Shown piece after piece: positions 6,657 through 15,700 of a stretch of 64,000 nucleotides of DNA. Position numbers and translations under genes: made by a program. A model generated the notes under the pieces. It had not been told where the DNA came from and did no database searches. It was given only the letters and a program-made list of their open reading frames with translations. Source of the stretch: Deltaproteobacteria bacterium (GTDB lineage Bacteria > Myxococcota_A > Polyangia > Polyangiales > Polyangiaceae); contig JACRCQ010000058.1 of NCBI GenBank assembly GCA_016218915.1, positions 1 to 64,000 on the forward strand, read 5' to 3'. Each line of letters begins with the position of its first letter. Position 1 is the first letter of the stretch.

Positions 6657-9524
6657 CTACGGCGCCGCGGCGCCCGCGTTCTCAGGCTTGAGCACCCCAA
6701 GCACGTACTGCTTCGTCGTGATGTACTTCTTCGCTGCAGCGCGTACGTGGTCCGAATTCACCTTGTCCAACAGCGGCGTGATGTCCACGATCTGCCTCGG
6801 ATCGTCACCGAACCGGTACGCCCTCTCGAGCTCCCGCGTCCAGTACCCGTTGTCCTTCAGATCCGTCTCGTGGGCGCGGCGACGCAGCTCCTTGACCTTC
6901 ACGATGTAGTCGTCGCCGATCCCCTTCTCCTGCACCACCTTCACCTCGTCGAAGATCGCCTTCTCGAGCTTGTCGACGTTCTCGGGCGAGCAGCCGAAGC
7001 TCACGTTGAACGTGAACTCCTGCTTGGGACGCCGCGTGATGGCCCCGCCAACGGTCACACCGTACACGCCACCCATGTCCTCGCGCAGAATCTCGCGCAA
7101 GCGAATGCGGAGCACCTCGGCAAGCATGCGCAAGTCGTTGTCCGTGTCCCTTGTCCACCGCTCAGCCCCGTGGAACGTGAGAGTCACGCGACTCTTGGGC
7201 TCTGTGCCTTTGACGATGGTCTTGGTCTGCACGCCGTTCGGCCACGCAACGTTGATGTCGCGCCAGCTCTCCTTGCGCCCCTTGGTCGGCAGGCTTCCGA
7301 GATACGTCTCCACGAGCGGCTTGAGACGGTCCAGCTCGATGTTGCCCACCAGCACGAACGTGAAGTCACCTGCGTCTGCGAAGCGGTCCTTGTAGATCGC
7401 CATCACCTTGTCGAGGTCCACTTTCTGGAGAACCTCAGGCGTGGTCGGACGACGACGAAGGTGGTTCTGCGTGGAGAAGAGCAGCATATCCTCGAAGAAG
7501 GTCCGGTCCGGCGAGAGCCGACGGTTCCGCACGCTCTCGGTTTCCCGGGTACGCCACGAAGCGAACGCGTTTTCATCGCGACGGGGCGCTGTGAAGGACA
7601 GATTCACCATCTGGAGCAGAAGCTCGATGTCCGCAGGCGCAGCATGCCCGCTGAATCCCTCTTCGAGCTCCGAGATCCGGGCGCTCACAGAAGCGACCTT
7701 GCCGGCCAGCGACTTGCGCAGCTTGATCGCATCGAACGGCCCGAGCCCGCCCATGGCAACGATCTCGTCGGCGAACTTCGCTGAATCGTAGTCCGCGTCC
7801 TTGACCAGCGAGGTCCCCCCTGGCGAGAACGCGGTCAGCTTCACCTCGTCGTTGCTGAAGGTCGTGGGCTTGACGATCACGCGCACACCGTTCTTGAGCG
7901 TCCACTCGGTCACGTTGATCTCGGAGACCGTGCTGGTCTTGACCACCGGTCCAGGCGCTGGCTTCTGGGCCATCAACGGCCCGCTCGGAGCCGCGTCTTC
8001 GTAGGGCTTGATGTCGCGCGATGCGACATCCCTGCTCATGGCGATCATGGCGTCGCTGGTCGGCTTGACCATTCTCGACGGTCCGGTGACTGCAATGACG
8101 CGGCTCCCTTTCCCGAGCGTCTTGCTGAGTTGGTTGATCTCGTCGAGCGAGAAGGTCGGCAGGAACCTCTCTGCCAGCGCCAGCTCAGCCTCAGGCCCGG
8201 GCATGGTCTCCTCGCGCAGGAAGTTGCGCACAATTTCAGAGGCAAAGGAGCGTGCATCGAGCTTGTCGCGTTGTGCAACAGCGTGCTGGTACTGACGCAA
8301 GAGCTGGCTCCTGGCGCGATCGAGCTCGGAGCTGGTAAAGCCGTGCCGCTCCACGCGCAACACCTCTTCGAGCAGAGCGCCGAATCCTCGCTCCACGCCG
8401 TCGTCCTTCACGGTCGCCGATTGCTGGAACACGTCCGCGTGCCGCAAGAACATGGACGAGGACGAGCCTGCTGACAGGAACGGCGCATCAGGCAAGCGAC
8501 GAAGCTCGTCGAGCCGTCCGTTCAACATCGCGTTGAAGAGGCGTTCGGAGAGCATGCGTCGGTAGTCGCGCGCGCTCTTTTCGGAGCGAGCCGGCAGCTT
8601 GCTCATGATCCGCACGCTGGTGGTCGGCATCTCAGGATCGGTCTCGATGCTCACGAGCGTGTTGTCGTGCGCGGGGAGAGTCACGGTGGCGCGGGGGCGG
8701 GGCTTGGCCGGCGGCTTGAGCGAGGAGAACTCTGACTTGATGCGCGCTTCGATGTCGGCTGTGGTGAAGTCGCCGACCGCCACGACAGCCATCAGGTCAG
8801 GCCTGTACCAATCCTGGTAGAACCGAACCAGCGTGTCGCGCGAAGCGTTCTTGATGATCTCCGGCTTGCCGATCACGATCCGCTCCGCGTACTTGGAGCC
8901 GTGGAAGAACACGGGCGCCTGCTTGTCGAACAGCCGCATGCCTGCGCCGCGTCCGAGCCTCCACTCCTCGAGGACGACGCCTCTTTCCTTTTCGACCTCG
9001 CCGGGGTCGAAGCTGACGCCGTCAGCCCAGTCCCGCAGTACGCTCAAGCCGCGATTCAAGAGATCCGGCTTGTCCGTGGGAACCTGCAGCATGTACACGG
9101 TCTCGTCGAACGACGTGTAAGCGTTGAGGTCCGGGCCGAATCGAACACCGCTCTTCTCCACGAAGTCGACCAGGGCCTGCTTGGGGAAGCGCTTGGTCCC
9201 GTTGAAGCCCATGTGCTCGACGAAGTGGGCGAGCCCCCGCTGGTCATCGTCCTCGAGCACGGCTCCGGCGTTGACCGCAAGCCAGATCTGAGCCCGGTTC
9301 TCGGGCTTCTTGTGCGGCAGGATGTAGTAGGTGAGCCCGTTGTCCAGGGTTCCCTTCTTGAGGCGGGCATCGAGCGGCAAAGGGCGATCGAGCTCATCGA
9401 CCGGGCCAGCCGAGGCCTGCGCGCTGGGCAGCGGCGGAGCGGCACGCGGCGGAGTCGTGAATTGCGGCGAGCCGCACGAGCAAAGGAGCAGAGCGAGGAG
9501 CCAGGCTGAGGATGCTTTCGGCAT
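6657..9524 (-). CDS. M16-family zinc metalloprotease lipoprotein (PqqL-like)
   Basis: 955 residues, the two-domain length usual for single-chain M16 peptidases. A lipoprotein signal ends at LLLCSC-GS (Cys about 17). The first M16 domain has the inverted zinc motif HFVEH (residues 100-104) in GLAHFVEHMGFNGTKRF, and the third zinc ligand candidate Glu180 in EVEKERGVVLEEW sits at the expected spacing. The second half contains the non-catalytic M16 repeat with the usual R/Y features near the C-terminus. It should degrade peptides in the periplasm. It ends 14 bp from the convergent GQGGY gene. Family confidence is high; substrate is unknown. Confidence 0.93.
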   Translation of the reverse strand: MPKASSAWLLALLLCSCGSPQFTTPPRAAPPLPSAQASAGPVDELDRPLPLDARLKKGTLDNGLTYYILPHKKPENRAQIWLAVNAGAVLEDDDQRGLAHFVEHMGFNGTKRFPKQALVDFVEKSGVRFGPDLNAYTSFDETVYMLQVPTDKPDLLNRGLSVLRDWADGVSFDPGEVEKERGVVLEEWRLGRGAGMRLFDKQAPVFFHGSKYAERIVIGKPEIIKNASRDTLVRFYQDWYRPDLMAVVAVGDFTTADIEARIKSEFSSLKPPAKPRPRATVTLPAHDNTLVSIETDPEMPTTSVRIMSKLPARSEKSARDYRRMLSERLFNAMLNGRLDELRRLPDAPFLSAGSSSSMFLRHADVFQQSATVKDDGVERGFGALLEEVLRVERHGFTSSELDRARSQLLRQYQHAVAQRDKLDARSFASEIVRNFLREETMPGPEAELALAERFLPTFSLDEINQLSKTLGKGSRVIAVTGPSRMVKPTSDAMIAMSRDVASRDIKPYEDAAPSGPLMAQKPAPGPVVKTSTVSEINVTEWTLKNGVRVIVKPTTFSNDEVKLTAFSPGGTSLVKDADYDSAKFADEIVAMGGLGPFDAIKLRKSLAGKVASVSARISELEEGFSGHAAPADIELLLQMVNLSFTAPRRDENAFASWRTRETESVRNRRLSPDRTFFEDMLLFSTQNHLRRRPTTPEVLQKVDLDKVMAIYKDRFADAGDFTFVLVGNIELDRLKPLVETYLGSLPTKGRKESWRDINVAWPNGVQTKTIVKGTEPKSRVTLTFHGAERWTRDTDNDLRMLAEVLRIRLREILREDMGGVYGVTVGGAITRRPKQEFTFNVSFGCSPENVDKLEKAIFDEVKVVQEKGIGDDYIVKVKELRRRAHETDLKDNGYWTRELERAYRFGDDPRQIVDITPLLDKVNSDHVRAAAKKYITTKQYVLGVLKPENAGAAAP

Positions 9525-9708
9525 GGGTACCGGCTTACCGGCTTTGGCAGCGGGGCGCTACACGTACGTGCGGCGAACGTGCGCGAGAACAGCCACCGGG
9601 CATTCCGCTGCCGCCCGGGCGTTTTCATGACGGATCCAGGGGCCTGCGCCCAATCCCTGAGTGTAGGCCGATCCACACTGCCCCGGTTCTCGCAAGCGGA
9701 GGTTGCTC

Positions 9709-10653
9709 ATGTGCGGTAGATACGTTTCCGGAGCGCTGGGTGCGCTCTGCGTCGCGCTCGCGTGGCTCGTTGCGGCTGGATGCTCCGATGACGCGTCTTC
9801 ATCGCCGGGCGTGGTCCCAGAAAACGACGCCGGAGACGCCCAGGTTGATCAGCTCGCCCAGACCGACGGTGGCGCAGAGGCCGATCATCTTGCTCCTCCG
9901 GACAGTGGCGCAGAGGCCGATCAGGACAGCGCGCTCCCCTCGTGCATCGGTGAGGGGGACGCTGCGGTGATCGACTACCGGCCCGCAAAAGGCTTTGCCA
10001 CCCTCTACTTCGATGCGTTCACCGGCGGCATTCCGGAGCCAATCGAATTGGAGCTCGAAGGGACCACCCACTGCGCGCTGTCCATCTCCGGGCCTGGCAT
10101 GGCACTCCGAGTCACGCCTGGTGCCTACCAGGTCACGCTCCGGGCCAGCGGGCAGGTGCCGTTTGCCCGGTCGATGACTCTGGTCGACGAGACGATGGTC
10201 GAGCTTGCGCTGTACCGGACAACAGCACATCTGGGATTCGTGGCGATCCCGATGGATTTCTCGCCGCTCCCGGCCGGAGCCTGGCGAACGACCGTGGCGC
10301 ACGCAGCCGTCAATCGCATCGACGAGCGGATCGACGTCTACGCCTACACCGCTGGTGTCTACGCGCCGGAAGGGCCTGCGCACCTTGTGGCAAAGGACCT
10401 GGAATTCGGTGCGAACGGGACAGCGGTGATGGACGCGCGGGTCACCTTCCTGGAGGTGGTAGCGCAGGGTGAAGCGCCGGATGGGCTGCACGTGCAGCCG
10501 AACAACCTGGGAAGATGTGCGAATCTGCCAGCTTCTCTGCTCATGTCTCCTGTGTTCTGCGCGCCATCAGGTCCGGATGCAGGGAGTGAGTGCGCGTTTT
10601 CCGACGGAATCATCGGGTTCTTCTGGGCAGGCTTTGCCGATAGCTGCGAATAG
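9709..10653 (+). CDS. DUF4397-like secreted lipoprotein
   Basis: ATG 9709 has a GCGGAGG ribosome site 6 nt upstream; a TTG two codons earlier is less likely. The 314-residue product has a lipobox (WLVAAGC-SDD), a low-complexity Asp/Ala-rich linker (about 28-75), and then beta-rich sequence. Segments such as LRVTPGAYQVTLRASGQ and TTVAHAAVNRIDERIDVYAY resemble DUF4397 domains (R-V-x-H-A-x ... DVY, PAGxYxV), found in secreted proteins of unknown role. A Cys pair near the C-terminus may form a disulphide. It ends 3 bp from the convergent glycosidase gene. Confidence 0.6.
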   Translation: MCGRYVSGALGALCVALAWLVAAGCSDDASSSPGVVPENDAGDAQVDQLAQTDGGAEADHLAPPDSGAEADQDSALPSCIGEGDAAVIDYRPAKGFATLYFDAFTGGIPEPIELELEGTTHCALSISGPGMALRVTPGAYQVTLRASGQVPFARSMTLVDETMVELALYRTTAHLGFVAIPMDFSPLPAGAWRTTVAHAAVNRIDERIDVYAYTAGVYAPEGPAHLVAKDLEFGANGTAVMDARVTFLEVVAQGEAPDGLHVQPNNLGRCANLPASLLMSPVFCAPSGPDAGSECAFSDGIIGFFWAGFADSCE

Positions 10654-10656
10654 GAC

Positions 10657-12645
10657 CTACGGCTCGCTGACCACCACGATCTCGTCCAAGTCGAGCTTGG
10701 CGTTGGGATCCGGAAGCTCCAGCCGCAGCCGTGCGCTCGCTGCCCCCGCGGGGGCGACGAACCACATCGCAGAAGTCTCGAACGAGGTGCCTTGCTTGAC
10801 AGCGATCAGAGTGTGGGCGAGCTCCTGCGCCTGGCTGTCCGATGGGATGACATCGATGACGGCGTTGGCCGAATCGCATCGCGCGCTGAAGCGCACCAGC
10901 ACATGCCCTCCCTGCAGGGGGAACGACGGGCTCAGGGCATAGGCGCCAGGATAGCTGCATCCCGATGTACAGGGCAGATCGTGGGAAGTGACGGACAGGT
11001 AGCCTCCTGCCGCGGTCTGCACCCGCTGATTCGTAGCAGGCGTGCAGCCCGAGCAGTTGGTCCAGTACTGCCAGGTGGTCTCGTCTCCGGCAGCATCGAA
11101 CCCGAAGGTCGCGCCCTGCATCGGCGTGCACACCCCGCCCAGGCAGGTGCCGATCGCGCACGCGACCCCGTCCGCAGCTCCCTTGCATTGCCCAGCTGCC
11201 ACGTTGTGCGCTGCGAGCGAGCCGACGATCTCGTCGGACGGCACTACGGTGTAGCAGGTTGGGACTCCGCCGCAGAACTGGAAGAAGTCGAGCGCCCAGA
11301 TTGCCGCGTAGGGGACCTGCGACGTGACCAGCCCATCGAGGATCGCGTGCGTACGCGCTGCCGTCGCTTCGCCTCCGCACGTCTCGGTCTGCCCGCCGCA
11401 CGTGGAATTCCCAGCGCGTGGCTCGCCGAATTCCCCGACGTACAGCGTCTTGCCCGCGGCTGTCACCAGGCTTTGGGTCGTGGAAAGCAGACCAGCGCCG
11501 GTCTGATCCGTGGAGCCGAATCGTGCCGCATCCGCTCCTGGGTAGTGGTGTACCGACACGACGTCGACGCCTGTCTGGTGAAGCTGCAACAACGCTTTAC
11601 CGTAGTCGTCAGGCGAGTCTGCGGTCCAATCGCACTGCGGGCAAGGCGACGCTCCAAGGTGCCACGCGGAGGGTCGCGGATAGGCATTGCCGCTGGAGAA
11701 GCCGTGCGAGGAATCGAGCCCATGAACGAGCGCGGCCATGGAAGCCGTGAACGCACCAAGATCCTGCTGCGCCGTCGACACGCCTCGGCACGCATTGCAG
11801 GAGAAGAAGTTGTCCGCAGCGGTTCTCTGGCAAGGTGTGCCACCGGGCGGGTTCAGCAGCCCGCACCCGTTCGTCGCACCGTTGCACACCGTACAGCCGG
11901 ACACGTCGAGGTCTGCGGAGAGGTTGAACTCGTTTCCCAGCTCCCAGAACAGGATCGCGTCGTTCGAGGCGTAGCGGGTCACCACCTCGGTCACGTACTT
12001 GTCCGAGAGCAGGCGCGTCTTGGAGCCTGGCTCGAAGAGCTTGCCCACAGGCTCGCCTGCTATGTCGGGGAACAGGTACAGGTTCCACAGCAGGCTGGGA
12101 ACGAGACGCACTCCGCGAGCGGACGCATGCGACACGACCTGATCGAACGCCTCGAAGTAGGCTTGCGGATCCGCGATCCAACCCTTGCCCTGCGTCATGT
12201 CGTTGGGCCAGAACCCGCTGGCAATGAAGCGGACATGGTTGGCTCCCGCGGCCTTGGCGTCATCGAGCGCAGCATCCGCATCCGCTGCACCGCCTGGAGC
12301 AAGACCCAGGAACAGGTGGAGCAGGTTCGGCAGGTTTGCGCCGATCGGGTTGGGGGCAACCGGCGCGCCTGATTCGGAGTCGGTCCCTTGTGCATCGCCC
12401 GGCGCCGCATCTCCTGCGCTCCCGCCCGAACCTGCCGTTCCCGCGGCTCCATCGCCCGCTTGTCCTGCACTGCCTCCACCTGCGTCGCCCGCCTGGCCGC
12501 CGCTGCCGCCGAGCCCGACGTCGCCCCCCTCGGACGCGTCGATGACGCCGGAGTCCTTGGGCGGCTGGAAGTTGCCTGCGGATTCTTCGGACGACGAGCA
12601 GGCGCATGGCAGCGCCAAGAGCGCAACGAGCAGGAGCGGTCGCAT
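10657..12645 (-). CDS. GH5-like (endo-beta-mannanase/cellulase type) lipoprotein with C-terminal carbohydrate-binding-like domain
   Basis: Start ATG 12645 gives a clean lipoprotein signal (MRPLLLVALLALPCAC-SSS); the frame extends 78 codons further upstream without signal character. Residues 20-100 form a Gly/Ala linker. Residues about 103-450 look like a (beta/alpha)8 glycosidase: ANHVRFIASGFWP, then FWELGNEFNL (acid/base candidate Glu239), VVSVHHYPGADA (His366/367) and TLYVGEFGEPR (nucleophile candidate Glu405). Insertions contain several Cys pairs. The last 150 residues are a beta-sandwich-like domain typical of carbohydrate-binding modules. It probably hydrolyses a beta-linked polysaccharide at the cell surface. 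Exact GH family needs a profile search. Confidence 0.8.
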   Translation of the reverse strand: MRPLLLVALLALPCACSSSEESAGNFQPPKDSGVIDASEGGDVGLGGSGGQAGDAGGGSAGQAGDGAAGTAGSGGSAGDAAPGDAQGTDSESGAPVAPNPIGANLPNLLHLFLGLAPGGAADADAALDDAKAAGANHVRFIASGFWPNDMTQGKGWIADPQAYFEAFDQVVSHASARGVRLVPSLLWNLYLFPDIAGEPVGKLFEPGSKTRLLSDKYVTEVVTRYASNDAILFWELGNEFNLSADLDVSGCTVCNGATNGCGLLNPPGGTPCQRTAADNFFSCNACRGVSTAQQDLGAFTASMAALVHGLDSSHGFSSGNAYPRPSAWHLGASPCPQCDWTADSPDDYGKALLQLHQTGVDVVSVHHYPGADAARFGSTDQTGAGLLSTTQSLVTAAGKTLYVGEFGEPRAGNSTCGGQTETCGGEATAARTHAILDGLVTSQVPYAAIWALDFFQFCGGVPTCYTVVPSDEIVGSLAAHNVAAGQCKGAADGVACAIGTCLGGVCTPMQGATFGFDAAGDETTWQYWTNCSGCTPATNQRVQTAAGGYLSVTSHDLPCTSGCSYPGAYALSPSFPLQGGHVLVRFSARCDSANAVIDVIPSDSQAQELAHTLIAVKQGTSFETSAMWFVAPAGAASARLRLELPDPNAKLDLDEIVVVSEP

Positions 12646-12652
12646 GCCCCTG

Positions 12653-12658
12653 ACTCTA
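12653..12658 (-). promoter_or_regulatory. Candidate leaderless -10 hexamer (TAGAGT)
   Basis: On the minus strand TAGAGT ends 7 nt before ATG 12645, and no Shine-Dalgarno precedes that ATG. It supports 12645 as the start of the glycosidase gene. A weak CTGCAA lies about 17 bp further upstream. Confidence 0.35.
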
Positions 12659-12710
12659 TCCGCTTCCCGTCGCGCTTGCAGCCGACACGCACCAGCGCAA
12701 GCATGTCCCG

Positions 12711-15700
12711 GTGCCTCTGTCCGCTTTCCACCCGCCGGTTGCCCAGTGGTTCGGCTCCGCGCTCGGCGCTCCGACGCGCTGCCAGATTCGGGGCTGGAAG
12801 CCGATCTGCAACGGCGAGTCGACGCTGGTGCTGGCGCCCACCGGGTCGGGCAAGACGCTGGCCGCGTTCCTGACCGCAATCGATCGCATCATGTGGAGCC
12901 CGCAGCCAGCCAAGGAGCGACGCTGCCGCGTGCTCTACGTGTCGCCGCTCAAGGCACTTGCTGTGGACGTGGAGCGCAACCTGCGAGCACCGATCGAGGG
13001 GATCGCGAAGGTAGCGCAGGAGGCGGGCGTGCCGATCCGCGTTCCTCGGGTCGACATTCGCACGGGCGATACCTCGCCGTCGGACCGGGCGCGCATGGCT
13101 CGGGCCGCGCCCGACATCCTGATCACCACTCCCGAGTCGCTCTACCTTCTGCTCACGTCGCGCGCACGGAGCACGCTCGCAAGCGTGGAGACCGTGATCA
13201 TCGACGAGATCCACGCGCTGGTACCGAGCAAGCGCGGCACGCACCTGTTCCTTTCGCTGGAGCGATTGGAGCAGCTCCGCGGCGCAGCCCCCCCGCCGCA
13301 GAGGATCGGACTGTCCGCAACGCAGCGACCGCTCGAAGAGATCTCAAGAATGCTCGGCGGATTCCGGGCAGACGGCAGCCCGCGTCCAGTGACGATCATC
13401 GACGCTGGCGAGCCGAAGCGTCTCGACCTCTCCGTGGAGGTACCTGACGTCGACATGGGCCGCCTCGGCGACACCGCCCCGAGCGGAGCCGAGGACCCGT
13501 CGCAGACAGGGCACCGCGCCTCGATCTGGCCGTACATCCACAACCGGGTCGTGGAGCTGATCCGCCAGCATCGCACCACGCTCGTGTTCGTCAACAGCCG
13601 CCGCCTGGCAGAGCGGGTTGCCTCTGCCCTCAACGTCGTGGCAGGCGAGGAGATCGCCCTGGCGCACCACGGCTCGATCGCGCGCGAAAAGCGCCTGCTC
13701 ATCGAAGCGCGCCTCAAGAGCGGCGATCTCCCTTCCCTCGTCGCCACGTCTTCGCTCGAGCTCGGCATCGACATGGGAAGCGTGGATCTGGTCATCCAGC
13801 TCGAAGCACCTGCGAGCATCGCCTCGGGATTGCAGCGCATCGGCCGTGCCTGCCACGGAGTAGGCGGCGTGCCGCGGGGGGTGCTCATGGCCAAGCATCG
13901 AGGCGACCTGCTCGCCTGCGCCGCAGCCGCGCAGGCCATTGGACAGGCTTCCATCGAGGAGACGTTCTACCCACGCAATCCCCTCGACGTCCTGGCGCAG
14001 CAGATCGTCGCCATTGCGACCGATGGCCCCCTGCAGGTCGAGGACGTCTACTCGCTCGTTCGTCGCGCTGCTCCGTATGCGGAGCTCTCCCGCGGAGCGT
14101 TCGACGACGTGCTCGACATGTTGTCGGGGAGATATCCTTCGGACGAGTTCTCCGAGCTGCGTCCGCGCATCACCTGGGATCGGGTTGCAGGAACGATCAA
14201 GGCGCGGGAAGGTGCGCGAAGGATTGCGATCAGCAACGGTGGGACCATTCCGGACCGCGGCCTGTACGGGGTCTTTCTGCCAGGGGAAGGGGGCTCGTCG
14301 ATCGGTGGCGCGAGGGTAGGGGAGCTCGACGAAGAGATGGTCTTCGAGCTACGCCTCGGGGAGGTCTTTCTGCTCGGCGCTTCATCGTGGCGGGCAGAGG
14401 AGATCACCCACGACCGCGTGGTCGTGTCTCCTGCCCCTGGGCGGCCTGGAAAGATGCCGTTCTGGCATGGGGACCGACCGGGGCGTTCGCGGGAGTTCGG
14501 CGACAAGGTCGGAAAGCTCGCCCGTACAGTGGCTGTCGCCAAGGAGGAAGACGCAGCGAGCCTGCTGCAGCGTGACTATCATCTTGGCGAGCACGCGGTT
14601 CGCAACCTGATTGCCTACGTGCAGGAGCAGGTGCAGGCCACCGGCGAGGTTCCCGCGGATCAGACCATCCTGGTGGAGCGCTATGTCGACGAAACCGGTG
14701 ACTGGCGCGTATGCGTGCTGTCGCCCTACGGCCTCGCAGTGCATGCGCCTTGGTCCATGGCTGTGCGGGCACGGCTGGAAGCAAGGCACTCCGGCACGGA
14801 CGTGCACTACACAGATGATGGGATGGTGTTCCGGATTCCGGCGTGCGATGAGCCGCCCTCGGCGGACTTGTTCTTCCCTTCGTCCAAAGACATCCAGGAG
14901 GAGGTCACGCGCACGCTGGGCGGCACATCGTTGTTTGCAGCGCGATTCCGGGAGTGCGCAGGTCGATCGCTGCTGCTGCCCAAACGCTCGCCCACCCGCC
15001 GCACGCCGCTGTGGGCCCAACGTCGGCGCGCCGGCGACCTGCTCGCTGTTGCCAGCCGATTTCCGTCGTTTCCGATCGTGCTGGAGGCGTACCGCGAATG
15101 CCTTCGCGACGTCTTCGACATGGCTGCGCTGATCGACGTCCTCCGAAGAGTGGAGATGCGTCGCATCCGTGTGACCACGGTCGACTCCGTGGCGCCGTCG
15201 CCGTTCGCTGGCAATGTGCTGTTCTTCTTCGTTGCGAACTTCATGTATCTGCTCGATGCCCCTGCGGCAGAGCGACGGGCGCAAGCGCTTTCGATTGATC
15301 AGGGGCGCCTGCGCGAGCTGCTCGGTGACACGGAAGCCCGCGAGCTGCTCGACCCGGAGGTGATCGAGGAGCACGAGCAGCGGCTGCAGGGGCTCGTCCA
15401 TCCGGTGCGGAGCGCAGACGGTCTTCATGACCTGCTGCTGCGCGTCGGCGACCTGAGCGATCCGGAGATCGCAGCACGGGCTGCGGAGCCAGCGGCTCCT
15501 TGGATTGCGTCGCTGCATGCGGAAGGGCGGCTGATCGAGATCCCTATCGCAGGCGAAAGGCGTCGCATCGCAGTGGAAGATGCGGGACGCTACCGGGCAG
15601 CGCTCGGCGTCGCGCTCCCTCCCGGCATTCCTGGCGTGTTCCTTCAATCGGACGATCACCCGCTCCGGTCGCTGGTTGCCCGTTATGCACGCACGCACGG

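Noticed and set aside
6660..6673. GC-only palindrome at the convergent junction, considered as terminator
   Set aside because: It encodes the Ala/Gly/Pro end of the M16 protease and has no T-tract.
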